Assembly (NCBI GenBank): GCA_003216535.1
Contig: QCIS01000005.1
Location: 1-64,000, forward strand
DNA length: 64,000 nt
DNA from: Prochlorococcus sp. AG-402-N08
GTDB taxonomy: Bacteria > Cyanobacteriota > Cyanobacteriia > PCC-6307 > Cyanobiaceae
Reading direction: 5' to 3'
A model generated the notes under the pieces. It saw nothing but the letters and a program-made list of their open reading frames with translations, was not told where the DNA came from and made no database searches. Made by a program: the position numbers and the translations under genes. Shown piece after piece: positions 47,428 to 57,279 of this stretch (its first letter is position 1; every line of letters begins with the position of its first letter).

Positions 47428-47988
47428 ATGAGTAATTTTTCGGAAAAGTATGATTTAAATAAAGCAAAATTATTAAAACAGCTAATTGAAAAATCTTACA
47501 AGAAAGGAAACTTCACTTTATCTTCAGGAAAAAAAAGCAGTCATTACTTGAACTGTAAACCAGTATCATTAAATGGCGAAGGCTTAAACTTAATAAGTGA
47601 TTTATTTTTAGAGTTAAAGGACTCAAGGTCAAAAGCTGTAGCAGGACTGACATTAGGTGCAGATCCTATTGTAAGTGGATTAATCGTCAAAGCAGTTTCG
47701 CAAGGCTTAGACCTTAATGGTTTGATAATTCGAAAAGAAATTAAAAAATACGGTACCAAAGCTGGAATAGAGGGTCCTACATTAGAAGAAGGAACTTTGG
47801 TAACTGTCTTAGAGGATGTGGTTACAACTGCGGGTTCAGTAATAAAAGCTATAAAAAAGCTAAGAGACAATAATTATGTTGTTGAGGAAGTTTTGTCTAT
47901 AGTTGATAGGCAAGAGGGGGGATGTAAAGCCCTTAACGATGAAAATGTTAAATTAAAGAGTATTTTTACAATAAAAGACTTTTTATAA
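47428..47988 (+). CDS. pyrE: Orotate phosphoribosyltransferase
   Basis: A 186-residue enzyme adding PRPP ribose-phosphate to orotate in pyrimidine synthesis. [17 protein letters not shown] starts the substrate-binding part, GADPIVSGL and [11 protein letters not shown] (here [13 protein letters not shown]) hold active-site lysines, and [18 protein letters not shown] near residues 128-145 is the PRPP-binding loop with its paired acidic residues. ygfZ begins 10 bases later on the same strand. Confidence 0.96.
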   Translation: MSNFSEKYDLNKAKLLKQLIEKSYKKGNFTLSSGKKSSHYLNCKPVSLNGEGLNLISDLFLELKDSRSKAVAGLTLGADPIVSGLIVKAVSQGLDLNGLIIRKEIKKYGTKAGIEGPTLEEGTLVTVLEDVVTTAGSVIKAIKKLRDNNYVVEEVLSIVDRQEGGCKALNDENVKLKSIFTIKDFL

Positions 47989-47998
47989 TTATCTCAAA

Positions 47999-48835
47999 AT
48001 GCAAGATATAAAAAAAAAGTTTTGGCTTGAAAAATTTGATTTTTTTTCTGTTACTGGAAAAGATGCTAGAAAATTTTTGAATGGAATAACGACTGGTAAT
48101 ATTCTAAATTCGGAAAAAAAAATTATCAAAACTTGTTGGTTAACTCCAAATGGAGTTCTTAAGGCATTAATTGAAATTATTGTTTTAGAAAGAAACTTGG
48201 AAGTAATTATCTTGGTGGGTAACACTAATGAAATAATTGATTACTTTAATCAAATTATTTTTCCAGTGGATGATGTACTTATAAGTAAATCTTTCTTGAT
48301 AAATAGAATTCAGGAAATTGATGAATCTAGTTCATGGAGAACTTACCAACCAATTTTCTTCAAAAATGAAGATAAAGAATTTGAAATATATAAAAATAAA
48401 CTAAATTTGCTTAATCCCAATGATTTAAAACTTTGGAAGATTAATCAGGCAATACCCTCTTTAGAAATGGAAATAAACGGAAAAAATAATCCTCTTGAGC
48501 TCGGATTAAAAGATCTTATAGATTTTAATAAAGGTTGTTTTTTAGGACAAGAAACAATGTCAAAAATAAAAAATGTTTCTTCTTTAAAACAGGAAATAAG
48601 AATTTGGAAATCATTTGAATCTAATTTTAATTTAGACGTTGAAGATAAAAATTTATATTTAAATTCTGCAAAGGATATTTCTGTAGGTAAAATCACTAGT
48701 ATTTATAAATCAGATTTTGAAATAAAAGGCTTAGCAATGATAAAAAGAAAATATTTAGAAGAAGAAAGTTATTTTTTTTCAGAAATTTTTGGAAAAGTTA
48801 TTATAAATAAATCTGTAGGATCAATTTTTATTTAA
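47999..48835 (+). CDS. ygfZ: YgfZ/GcvT-like folate-binding protein
   Basis: A 278-residue protein of the YgfZ family, related to glycine-cleavage T protein, that supports iron-sulfur protein maintenance and tRNA modification. KGCFLGQETMSKI near residues 178-190 is the hallmark KGC-Y-x-GQE-like motif (Tyr replaced by Phe). TPNGVLKALIEI and GDARKFLNGITTGN-like KDARKFLNGIT near the start are typical. It follows pyrE by 10 bases and overlaps the next convergent gene by 15 bp. Confidence 0.9.
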   Translation: MQDIKKKFWLEKFDFFSVTGKDARKFLNGITTGNILNSEKKIIKTCWLTPNGVLKALIEIIVLERNLEVIILVGNTNEIIDYFNQIIFPVDDVLISKSFLINRIQEIDESSSWRTYQPIFFKNEDKEFEIYKNKLNLLNPNDLKLWKINQAIPSLEMEINGKNNPLELGLKDLIDFNKGCFLGQETMSKIKNVSSLKQEIRIWKSFESNFNLDVEDKNLYLNSAKDISVGKITSIYKSDFEIKGLAMIKRKYLEEESYFFSEIFGKVIINKSVGSIFI

Positions 48836-50239
48836 TTGATTTTTTATCAAATATTTTGCAATTTGTAGAGTAGCTAAACAATCATCTTTGTTATATTGGA
48901 TAATTTTTTTTAAAAATATTTCGTTTTCTGTTATTTGATATTGAATCCACCAATAAAGAGCTTTCGAGCCACTTACGTTTTTCTGCACCCATTCAAATCC
49001 AAGCCAATTAGAAACGGTTTTTAAGCCATAGTTTTTTAGGGGTAATATCCAAGACTTTCTTATTAAGGTATGTAAGTCTATAAATCTTGAGGTAAGTGAG
49101 TCAATTTCTTCAAAACTTAAATTTAGGTTTTTAGCAATATTTATTATAGCTATTTTTTCAGTTTCTCCGTAATGTAAAACTGGCCATTCCTTGTTTGCAA
49201 AAAGTAATTCAGTAATTTGCCTGTAAGATTCTTTTTTGTTGTTTTCGAGATTTAAGATTGGCTCATAAATAAGATCTTCATTTTTTGTAAACAAATTATT
49301 TATTTTTAAAAAACCATATAAAAAGTCATGCTTATCATCTGGATTTGACTCAATATCAAATATGTAAAATCCCGAACATGTTTTTTCTAATAGATCGTTA
49401 GTATCCTTTTTATTGGATATGCAATATGGTTCACCAGAAATATATGCTTGTGCTTGCTTTATAAATACTGAGGCTTTTTCATACTTTTGATCGTTGAATT
49501 TAGATAATTTCTCTCCAAGTTTTTTTTCATTATGAGAAGCTAATGATTGGGTATTAGATATTCCATTTGTTTTTAGTAATGAGGCCGTTTTGGATCCTAT
49601 CCCATCTATATCTGTTAGATATCCATTCTCTTTTGCTTCTTTATCACAAAATTTTTGCCATGAACAAATAGTACATTTTTTTCTATCTTGAGTTATTTCT
49701 GGCATAAATCCCTCCAAGCATTCATTCAAACTTAATAAAACATTCAAAACTTTTTTTCTTAATTTTTTATTTAAATAAATTTCTTCAACATTAACTTTAT
49801 TACCAACACTTGAAATTACTAATCCTTTTTCAATTTTAGACTCTTGAAAAGTTCCTAATAAAAGAGAACTAAAAGCTAGGTCGAATAAATGTTCTTTAGT
49901 GGTTTTGTGGCCTAACTTATAAACAGCAGGTAAATATTTATATGGTCCCCATTTACTTATACCTTTAGTCTTCACAAGTAATTGTGGACGTATCTCAGCG
50001 TTAATATTTTGAAAAAAAATCTCATTGATTTTTAAGCCAATTACCCCTCTATAACCATTTTTGCATGCTTTTAATCCTGTATATATTTCACCATTACAAA
50101 ATTCATAGAAAATTTGAAACTGATTAATTTTATCTATAGCTTTATGCGGAGACCAAACTTCACAAGATCTTTTACCCTTAAAATCTAGCCATGCTTTTCT
50201 TTTGCATCTTATAAAACTTTTTAAATGAAGAGAATTCAA
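48821..50239 (-). CDS. RecB-family nuclease of the TM0106 type
   Basis: A 472-residue two-part nuclease. The first half is a PD-(D/E)xK domain (KSFIRCKRKAWLDFKG at the start) with a cysteine cluster of a probable Fe-S site, including CTICSWQKFCDKE near residues 185-197. A helix-hairpin-helix (DIDGIGSKTASLLKTNGI) follows. The second half is RNase H-like (YIFDIESNPD, PVLHYGETEKIAI, YNKDDCLATLQI). The family is inferred to act in DNA repair. The start is TTG at 50239; no ATG is close. Confidence 0.85.
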   Translation of the reverse strand: MNSLHLKSFIRCKRKAWLDFKGKRSCEVWSPHKAIDKINQFQIFYEFCNGEIYTGLKACKNGYRGVIGLKINEIFFQNINAEIRPQLLVKTKGISKWGPYKYLPAVYKLGHKTTKEHLFDLAFSSLLLGTFQESKIEKGLVISSVGNKVNVEEIYLNKKLRKKVLNVLLSLNECLEGFMPEITQDRKKCTICSWQKFCDKEAKENGYLTDIDGIGSKTASLLKTNGISNTQSLASHNEKKLGEKLSKFNDQKYEKASVFIKQAQAYISGEPYCISNKKDTNDLLEKTCSGFYIFDIESNPDDKHDFLYGFLKINNLFTKNEDLIYEPILNLENNKKESYRQITELLFANKEWPVLHYGETEKIAIINIAKNLNLSFEEIDSLTSRFIDLHTLIRKSWILPLKNYGLKTVSNWLGFEWVQKNVSGSKALYWWIQYQITENEIFLKKIIQYNKDDCLATLQIAKYLIKNQLNKN

Positions 50240-50319
50240 ATTATTGTCTAAAGGCGGTTTTAAAATTTACTTATATAAATTAATATAGACAATAAGAAGA
50301 TATCAAGGAACTTTTAAAT

Positions 50320-51774
50320 TTGAAAGTTGATAAATTAGATGACATAAAATTTGGAACGGATGGGTGGCGAGGAATAATTGGATTTGATTTTAATCTATCC
50401 AATCTTTCAAGAGTTGTTGTTGCTGCATGCCAGGAGTTGCATTATCAATACTATAAAGAAGTTAATTCAAAGAAAATTATAATTGGATATGATCGTAGAT
50501 TTATGGCAAGCGAATTTGCCAAGCAAATAGTTCCTTTCGTAAGAGGAAGTGGTTTCGAACCGATCTTATCTAATAGCTTTGTAACAACACCGTCTTGTAG
50601 TTTCTATGCAAAAGAAATGGGTTGTTTAGGAGCTTTAGTTATTACAGCAAGTCATAATCCATATAATTGGCTGGGTCTCAAAATTAAGAGCTTTAATGGT
50701 TGTTCTGTTGACGAATGTTTTACAAGTGAAATTGAAAAAAGATTGAATCTTGGAAATTCAATTGAAAAAAAAGAAGGTGTTAATCAATTGGTAGATATTA
50801 AGAAGTTTCATTTGGATAGAATCAAATCCCTTTTTGATATTGACTTTATTTCCAATAGATTGAAAAAAATGAAAATGAGAATTTTTGTAGATTCTATGCA
50901 TGGTTCAGCTGCAAATTGTATGGCTGAGATTTTTGCTTCTAATGATTCAGAAGTTGTTTCAGAAATCAGAAAAAATGCTGATCCTTTTTTTGGAGGAAAA
51001 CCTCCTGAACCTCTTTTAAATTATGTAGATGATTTAAATCAAACACTAATACAAAATTCAAAAGATGAAGTGAAAACTTTAGGAATTATATTTGATGGTG
51101 ATGGTGACAGAATTGCGGCAATTGATGAAAAAGGAAGATACTCTAGTACTCAAGATTTACTTCCATACTTTATTAGTTATTTAGGCGAAATTAAAAAAAA
51201 TTCTTATCCAGTTTTGAAGACTGTTAGCGGTTCAGATATTATTAAAAATATATCAGAGAGTCAAAATAGAGAGGTTTTTGAACTTCCAGTTGGCTTTAAA
51301 TATATTGCTGAAAAAATGATTAAAGAGAAAATATTTATTGGAGGAGAGGAATCTGGGGGGGTTGGTTTTGGTGAATTTATGCCTGAAAGAGATGCTTTAT
51401 ATTCAGCGATGGTTTTATTAAATGGAATTGCTGAAAAATCTCAATATTTATACGAAACCTTAGATGAAATACAAAAAGATTTTGGGCCAAGTTTCTATAA
51501 GAGAATTGATATTAAATTTCCAAATCAGTCAGAAAAAAATTCTGTAAGAGAATTTATAATAAATAATATTCCTGAGAATATTAATAATCACAAGTTAAAA
51601 AGTATCTCAAAGATTGATGGAATAAAGTTGAGAATTAATAAAAATTTTTGGCTTCTTTTTAGGTTTTCAGGAACCGAACCTCTTTTAAGATTGTATTGTG
51701 AAGCACCAAAAGAATCTTATTTAGATGAGGTATTAAAGTGGGGTCAAGAATTTATAAATTTCGCAGGTAAATAA
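50320..51774 (+). CDS. Phosphoglucomutase / phosphomannomutase
   Basis: A 484-residue alpha-D-phosphohexomutase. FGTDGWRGIIGFDF opens it, the phosphoserine loop is VITASHNPYNWLGLK near residues 107-121, the metal loop FDGDGDRIAAID near residue 256, the sugar-binding loop GGEESGGVGFG near 343, and the phosphate loop RFSGTEPLLRLYCE near 448. Whether glucose or mannose is preferred is not told by sequence. The start is TTG at 50320. rdgB follows after 2 bases, so the two form an operon. Confidence 0.93.
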   Translation: MKVDKLDDIKFGTDGWRGIIGFDFNLSNLSRVVVAACQELHYQYYKEVNSKKIIIGYDRRFMASEFAKQIVPFVRGSGFEPILSNSFVTTPSCSFYAKEMGCLGALVITASHNPYNWLGLKIKSFNGCSVDECFTSEIEKRLNLGNSIEKKEGVNQLVDIKKFHLDRIKSLFDIDFISNRLKKMKMRIFVDSMHGSAANCMAEIFASNDSEVVSEIRKNADPFFGGKPPEPLLNYVDDLNQTLIQNSKDEVKTLGIIFDGDGDRIAAIDEKGRYSSTQDLLPYFISYLGEIKKNSYPVLKTVSGSDIIKNISESQNREVFELPVGFKYIAEKMIKEKIFIGGEESGGVGFGEFMPERDALYSAMVLLNGIAEKSQYLYETLDEIQKDFGPSFYKRIDIKFPNQSEKNSVREFIINNIPENINNHKLKSISKIDGIKLRINKNFWLLFRFSGTEPLLRLYCEAPKESYLDEVLKWGQEFINFAGK

Positions 51775-51776
51775 GG

Positions 51777-52352
51777 ATGAGAAATTTATATTTAGCGAGC
51801 AAGAATAAAGGTAAAATTGAAGAATATAAGAAATTGCTGGCTGGAGTTAATTGTAAATTATTACTTCAGCCAGAATCGATAGAAGTTGAAGAGGATGGAA
51901 TGACATTTAGAGATAATGCTATTAAAAAAGCGAGTGAAGTTTCGAGAAAAACAAATAATTTTTCAATAGCAGATGATTCTGGAATTTGTATTGAAGCATT
52001 AAATGGTAAACCAGGCATTTACTCCTCAAGATATGCAGAAAATGATCAGAAGAGAATTGAACGAGTTTTAAAAGAACTTAATGGAGTTAAAAATAGAAGT
52101 GCTTTCTTTATTGCCAATATTTGTCTTTGTTCCCCTAACGGTGAAGTGATTATAGAATCTGAAGCTAAATGTTTTGGCAATATTATTTTAAACCCTAGAG
52201 GAAAAGATGGTTTTGGGTATGACCCAATTTTTCAGGAGCGTTCTACCAGATTAACTTTCGCAGAAATGAATAGTAATATTAAAGACTCTTGTAGTCATAG
52301 AGGTAAAGCATTAAAAAAAATTATTCCAGATTTAATTAAAATTTTTTCTTAA
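51777..52352 (+). CDS. rdgB: XTP/dITP pyrophosphatase (RdgB/HAM1)
   Basis: A 191-residue house-cleaning enzyme that hydrolyses non-canonical purine nucleotides such as dITP and XTP. LASKNKGKIEEYKKLL begins it, FSIADDSGICIEALNGKPGIYSSRYA near residues 61-86 is the catalytic block, and GFGYDPIFQ with SHRGKALKKI near the end are conserved. It starts 2 bases after the phosphohexomutase stop and converges on the carotenoid oxygenase gene. Confidence 0.96.
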   Translation: MRNLYLASKNKGKIEEYKKLLAGVNCKLLLQPESIEVEEDGMTFRDNAIKKASEVSRKTNNFSIADDSGICIEALNGKPGIYSSRYAENDQKRIERVLKELNGVKNRSAFFIANICLCSPNGEVIIESEAKCFGNIILNPRGKDGFGYDPIFQERSTRLTFAEMNSNIKDSCSHRGKALKKIIPDLIKIFS

Positions 52353-52354
52353 TT

Positions 52355-53839
52355 TCAACTAACCCAAGATCCATGAAGGCCATGGGGAATTGAAATGGGT
52401 AATTCATAAACAGCTAATTCTTTTAAGTCTTTTGCGTCTAGTATCACTAAATCGCTTCCTCTTCGTTCTCCGTTCCATAAAAGTATAAATAAAAATCCTT
52501 CATCTTCTTTAGAAGAGTTTTTTGATGGAACCATAATTGGTTCGCTTACGAATCCACTTGGACCTGCTGACCAAGAAATTTCTTCCTTTGAAATTAAATT
52601 TATTTTTTTTATTGCTTGAAGTGGAGCGTTCCCTAGCTTTTGAGATGTGCTTGCCATCCAACTAAAAGTTGCTTTTAATCCTAAATTTTTGGGATTAACA
52701 ACAGCAAATTCACAACATTGTTCACTAATGGTCTCAAGTTCGCAAGTTTTTTTCTTTAGATTGATAGTTGATCTTTTCAGTTTTCCCTCTGGATATTTAT
52801 CAAAATCAATATCCCTAAAATTCTCGTCTGGACCAACTGATGGGAAATCATCATAAAAAATACTATCTAATACGATTTTGGAATCTTTTTCAAACGCATT
52901 GACATGATGAAAAACGAATCCTTCTGGAGCATCGATTGTTAAGGGTGGCTGACCTCTAAATAATCCACTTTCTCTGGGGATGATAAAAAACTTTGCCTTT
53001 TTATTTGGATTCGACTTTAAACATTGTGCTGCCCCTCTTTGGCCCATTAGAAATGGCAGAGGGTTGAAATCGATAGCATTCTGTAAGAATATTGCCCAAT
53101 TAGTTGTAATTGCAAAATCATGAAGGAATGCAAAGCCATTGAAGGTATCTTTTCTGTCGAAAATGAGCTCTCCAGGATTTTTACCAGCATTATTAAATTC
53201 CATTAATCTAATGGTACTTTTTGGCCCGGTTTGTACTCCAAAAGTGACTAAAAGTTCTGAAGATGTATTTGAGTTTAGGTCTGTTTTGGGATGAGCACTG
53301 AATGCTTCGTTGGGCTTTAGTACCCCTTTTAATGTTGTTAAACCAATAGTGTCAAGACTATCAGGATCCATTGCATGTGGACCTGCTGCTTCCCATAGTG
53401 CGAGGATTTCATCTCCTAATTTAATGACATGAGTATTAGCGATATTCTTAAATTTTAGATCTAATGCATTATTTAAAATTCCTCCATTTTTTTGAGTCCC
53501 AAAAACACCTCTATAAATAAATTTATTTATTTTTTCTTCTTCCAAATAACCTTTAGTTTTAACAAATCTATTTGTTAAGAATGGCTGACCATTTTCGAAT
53601 TTTATGGATGTGATCATTCCATCACCATCAAATGGATGATGAACCCATTGTCCACCTCTCTCTAATATTCCTGGACCATTTCTTAATAATGTTCCATTTA
53701 AATTTTTAATATTCTTACCTTTGCTAATTTTGAGAGGCTGCTTAGTTAGCTCCTTTTTTACATTTTGATACGCACTTGACCAATCTTCTTTATTAAAACT
53801 TTTAATTTTGTCAATTTTTTTATCTTGTAAATTAGTCAC
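52355..53839 (-). CDS. Carotenoid cleavage oxygenase
   Basis: A 494-residue Fe(II)-dependent dioxygenase of the RPE65/CCD family, which cleaves carotenoids or apocarotenoids. A seven-bladed propeller binds Fe through four histidines: HPFDGDGMI, SAHPKTD, FLHDFAIT, HHVNAFE and HGLHGSWVS are the conserved histidine-containing segments. Length matches cyanobacterial Diox1/ACO-type enzymes. The start is GTG at 53839. Function on zeaxanthin or apocarotenals is inferred; whether it cleaves carotenoids made with crtR is unknown. Confidence 0.92.
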   Translation of the reverse strand: MTNLQDKKIDKIKSFNKEDWSSAYQNVKKELTKQPLKISKGKNIKNLNGTLLRNGPGILERGGQWVHHPFDGDGMITSIKFENGQPFLTNRFVKTKGYLEEEKINKFIYRGVFGTQKNGGILNNALDLKFKNIANTHVIKLGDEILALWEAAGPHAMDPDSLDTIGLTTLKGVLKPNEAFSAHPKTDLNSNTSSELLVTFGVQTGPKSTIRLMEFNNAGKNPGELIFDRKDTFNGFAFLHDFAITTNWAIFLQNAIDFNPLPFLMGQRGAAQCLKSNPNKKAKFFIIPRESGLFRGQPPLTIDAPEGFVFHHVNAFEKDSKIVLDSIFYDDFPSVGPDENFRDIDFDKYPEGKLKRSTINLKKKTCELETISEQCCEFAVVNPKNLGLKATFSWMASTSQKLGNAPLQAIKKINLISKEEISWSAGPSGFVSEPIMVPSKNSSKEDEGFLFILLWNGERRGSDLVILDAKDLKELAVYELPISIPHGLHGSWVS

Positions 53840-53911
53840 AACGAAATAATTACTTTATCTATTTTCGCCAAAAATCAGCTGAATTGTGGCTGATTAGAAA
53901 AAATTCCTATT

Positions 53912-54517
53912 TTATTGATTTTCTAGCATTCCTTTACTGCTTGGAATTGAATCAGATCTTCTTAGATCTATTTCGGTAGCCATTCTCATTGCTCTTGAAA
54001 AAGCTTTAAAGCAAGCCTCAACTATATGATGTGAATTACTACCTCTTATTTGATTAATATGCAGAGTAATACCACTGTTATTTACAAAAGCAATAAAAAA
54101 CTCTTTTACTAATTCAGTATCATAATTTCCTATTCTAGGAGCTTTTAATTGAAGTTCATAAGATAAATGTGGTCTACCAGAACAGTCTAAAGTCACTTGA
54201 ACTAATGCTTCGTCTAATGGGGCAAAGAAATGTCCAAATCTACTTATTCCTTTTCTTTCTCCCAAGGCTTTTGAAAATGCTTTGCCTAATGCGATTCCTA
54301 CATCTTCATTTGTATGATGATCATCAATATGGGTATCTCCAATTGCTTTTATTTTTAAATCGAATAAACCATGACTAGATATTTGATGAAGCATATGATC
54401 TAAGAATGGTATCCCGGTTTCAATCTCGGAAATCCCATTACCATCTAAGTTTATAAATACAGAAATATCTGTTTCATTCGTTTTTCTTTTTATTTCAGAT
54501 TGCCTTAGAGATGACAT
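53912..54517 (-). CDS. hisB: Imidazoleglycerol-phosphate dehydratase
   Basis: A 201-residue Mn-dependent enzyme of histidine synthesis (step 6). The metal-binding motifs [12 protein letters not shown] near residues 71-82 and [17 protein letters not shown] near residues 159-175 are clear, with [11 protein letters not shown] early. It is the monofunctional form. It lies 20 bases downstream of fabI on the same strand, so they may be cotranscribed. Confidence 0.97.
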   Translation of the reverse strand: MSSLRQSEIKRKTNETDISVFINLDGNGISEIETGIPFLDHMLHQISSHGLFDLKIKAIGDTHIDDHHTNEDVGIALGKAFSKALGERKGISRFGHFFAPLDEALVQVTLDCSGRPHLSYELQLKAPRIGNYDTELVKEFFIAFVNNSGITLHINQIRGSNSHHIVEACFKAFSRAMRMATEIDLRRSDSIPSSKGMLENQ

Positions 54518-54537
54518 TTTTATGCAAAAAATTTAGT

Positions 54538-55320
54538 TTACATTCCATTAATGCAGTAACCCGCATCAACATAAATTGTTTGGCCTGAAATGCCGCTAGA
54601 GAGATCACTTAATAAAAAAGCAGCAGTATTACCTACTTCCGTTTGAGTGACTGTTCTGCGTAAAGGAGCCTTTTCTTCAACATTGTGAATCATATCTAAA
54701 ATGCCACCTATAGCAGAACTAGCAAGTGTTCTTATAGGTCCAGCACTTATTGCATTAACTCTAACTTGTTTTTCGGGCCCAAGTTCTGCAGAAAGATATC
54801 TTACAGAAGCTTCTAAAGCTGCTTTTGCAACTCCCATCACGTTGTAGTTAGGAATCGCCCTCTCTGATCCTAAATAAGTTAATGAGACAACGCCAGCACC
54901 ATCACTAAAAAGTGGTTTTGCTGCTTTACATAAAGGTGCTAACGAATACGCACTTATATTAAGAGCTCTATCAAAACCCTCTGAAGTGGTAGCACTATAA
55001 TCTCCAATCAATTCGTCGCGTCCTGCAAATGCTAGGCAGTGAACTAATCCGTCAATTTGCCCCCAATTGTTTTTTATATTTTTAAAGATTTCTTCAATTT
55101 GAGCTGGATTTTGAACATCAAGAGGCAAAAATAACGATGGGTTTAACGGTTCAGTTAGTTCTCTAACTTTAGATTCGAATCTTCCCTTATCATCAGGCAA
55201 ATATGTGATTCCAAGTTCTGCGCCAGCTTTTGACAGTTGTTGAGCAATACCCCATGCTATTGAACGATTATTGGCAATTCCTGTAACAAGAATTTTTTTG
55301 CCAGTTAGATTTAGAAGCAT
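54538..55320 (-). CDS. fabI: Enoyl-[acyl-carrier-protein] reductase (NADH)
   Basis: A 260-residue SDR-family enzyme catalysing the last reduction of the fatty-acid elongation cycle. I chose the ATG at 55320, giving MLLNLTGKKILVTGIANNRS, the standard N-terminus; the open frame runs 27 codons further but yields a hydrophobic, non-homologous lead. The nucleotide loop is GIANNRSIAWGIA, and the catalytic pair lies in the Y-x6-K block YNVMGVAK near residue 160. Confidence 0.95.
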   Translation of the reverse strand: MLLNLTGKKILVTGIANNRSIAWGIAQQLSKAGAELGITYLPDDKGRFESKVRELTEPLNPSLFLPLDVQNPAQIEEIFKNIKNNWGQIDGLVHCLAFAGRDELIGDYSATTSEGFDRALNISAYSLAPLCKAAKPLFSDGAGVVSLTYLGSERAIPNYNVMGVAKAALEASVRYLSAELGPEKQVRVNAISAGPIRTLASSAIGGILDMIHNVEEKAPLRRTVTQTEVGNTAAFLLSDLSSGISGQTIYVDAGYCINGM

Positions 55321-55426
55321 TTTGTTTATTATTTCTATATATTCTCCTATATAAAAGTACCTCTCTTTACGTATTACCGCAAAATATACAATAATTTTCA
55401 AATATCAAAGAATATTTAACTTAAAC

Positions 55427-56020
55427 ATGGTCAGAACAAATTCTATGGTTTTGGAATTAGGTTTTCAATTACCTAATTTCGAAATGTTAAATGCTAATTC
55501 TTCAAAGAATCAATACTTTAATTCTCATAATCTAGATAATCGACATTTACTTTTAATGTTTATTTGTGCCCATTGTCCATTTGTTAAATATATTGAGAAT
55601 CAAATTTTCACCTTAAGTAAAGAAATTGAAAATACAGTTCAAACGGTTGCAATTTCTAGTAATGATATTGTCACTCATCCTTCAGATTCTCCTAAAAATT
55701 TAAAATTACAAGCACAATCACAGGGATGGAGTTTTCCTTATCTATATGATGAAAATCAAAAATTTGCTAAGGAGTTAAAAGCTGCTTGCACCCCCGATTT
55801 TTATCTTTTTTCAAATGAAGGAGATGGTAATTTTTTATTGTTTTATCATGGCCAATTAGACGATAGTAGACCAGGTAATAATATCCCTCTTTCTGGTAAA
55901 GATTTGCGTTTTGCTGTAAGAGATTTGAATCAAGATAATTCTTATCCTTCAAATCAGATGCCCTCTTTAGGTTGCAATATTAAATGGACTCCTGGAAAAG
56001 AACCGAGTTGGTATAAGTGA
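55427..56020 (+). CDS. Thioredoxin-like peroxiredoxin-family protein (AhpC/TSA)
   Basis: A 197-residue thioredoxin-fold protein. FICAHCPFVKYIENQ near residues 45-59 has a CxxCP motif at the redox site. The cis-Pro is at AACTPDFYLF. The C-terminal block PSLGCNIKWTPGKEPSWY is shared with a widespread redoxin family of unknown substrate. It is divergent from fabI with 106 bases between starts. Confidence 0.85.
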   Translation: MVRTNSMVLELGFQLPNFEMLNANSSKNQYFNSHNLDNRHLLLMFICAHCPFVKYIENQIFTLSKEIENTVQTVAISSNDIVTHPSDSPKNLKLQAQSQGWSFPYLYDENQKFAKELKAACTPDFYLFSNEGDGNFLLFYHGQLDDSRPGNNIPLSGKDLRFAVRDLNQDNSYPSNQMPSLGCNIKWTPGKEPSWYK

Positions 56021-56073
56021 ATTAAAATGTTTTTTTACCCATACAAATATGGTTTAGGGTTAATATATTTAAT

Positions 56074-57279
56074 ATGCAAATACCTCCATTTACTTTAAAT
56101 AGGCAGTTCCAAGAAATTGGCTCTGAGATTGAGAGTGAGGTTTTTAAAGTTTTAAAAGGGGGCCAGTATATAGGAGGACAAGAGATTGCTAAATTTGAGG
56201 AGAGTTTTTCTAATCTGATTGGCGTTAAAAATACTATTGGATGTAATAGTGGAACTGATGCTTTAGTTTTAGCTTTGCGCGCATTAGATATTGGTGTGGG
56301 TGACGAAGTTATTACCTCATCTTTTAGCTTTTTTGCGACTGCAGAGGCTATTAGTGCAGTTGGTGCTAATCCTGTTTTGGTAGATATAGATCCTGAAACT
56401 TATCTCATTAATACTGAACTAATAGAACAAGAAATAAATTCTAATACCAAGGCAATTATGCCAGTTCATCTATTTGGGAATGCAGTGAATATGAACTTAA
56501 TAAAATCATTGGCCAACAAATATGACTTAAAAGTAATTGAAGATTGTGCTCAGGCAACATGCACAATGTGGGAAAATTCCAAAGTTGGTAGTATCGGTGA
56601 TATAGGTTGTTTTAGCTTTTTCCCTACTAAAAATTTAGGCGCTGCTGGGGATGGTGGAGCAGTAACAACTTCAGATCAGAAGATTGCCAAAAAAATTAGA
56701 GAACTAGCTGTTCATGGTAGTCCAATAAGATATCATCATACTCAAATTGGATATAACAGCAGACTTGATACCATTCAAGCCGCCATATTAAATATCAAAA
56801 TTAAATATATTTCTAAGTGGATTAATAATCGTCAAAGAATCGCCAATAATTATCTTAATTTATTAGAAAAAAATCCATTTATTAGTTTTCCAAAAATTAG
56901 CTCTGATTCAATTTCCCATTCTTGGAATCAATTTGTCATCAAGTTAAGAAACGATAAATATTTTTTAAATGAAGATTTTTCAAATTTATTTGATACTGAT
57001 TGCAAAAAATACTATTCCTTAAGGAATTTGGTAAAACAACAACTTTTTGAAAAAGGTATTAATTCAATTATTTATTATCCAATTCCAATACATGCACAAA
57101 TAGCTTACAAAAATAAAAATTTTTCTAGAACAAAACTCATAAATACAGAGAGAATTTGTACTGAAGTTCTTAGTCTTCCAATGTTTCCTGAAATTTCTTA
57201 TGAAGAGCAAGTTTATGTTGCAGAAAATTTAAATAAAGTTTTAAAGCATTGCATAGAGGAAATTCAAATTTCAGCATAA
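56074..57279 (+). CDS. DegT/DnrJ/EryC1/StrS family aminotransferase
   Basis: A 401-residue PLP enzyme of the family that aminates keto-sugar nucleotides. The PLP lysine is in FSFFPTKNLGAAGDGGAV near residue 188. GCNSGTDALVLALRAL, EDCAQA and RLDTIQAAIL are the other hallmarks. Such enzymes usually belong to surface-polysaccharide clusters, but none is present here. It overlaps the convergent photolyase gene by 16 bp. The amino-sugar product is unknown. Confidence 0.92.
   Translation: MQIPPFTLNRQFQEIGSEIESEVFKVLKGGQYIGGQEIAKFEESFSNLIGVKNTIGCNSGTDALVLALRALDIGVGDEVITSSFSFFATAEAISAVGANPVLVDIDPETYLINTELIEQEINSNTKAIMPVHLFGNAVNMNLIKSLANKYDLKVIEDCAQATCTMWENSKVGSIGDIGCFSFFPTKNLGAAGDGGAVTTSDQKIAKKIRELAVHGSPIRYHHTQIGYNSRLDTIQAAILNIKIKYISKWINNRQRIANNYLNLLEKNPFISFPKISSDSISHSWNQFVIKLRNDKYFLNEDFSNLFDTDCKKYYSLRNLVKQQLFEKGINSIIYYPIPIHAQIAYKNKNFSRTKLINTERICTEVLSLPMFPEISYEEQVYVAENLNKVLKHCIEEIQISA

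Noticed and set aside
47207-47428. A 73-codon frame on the plus strand
   Set aside because: It overlaps tRNA-Met on the opposite strand and has no protein-like features.
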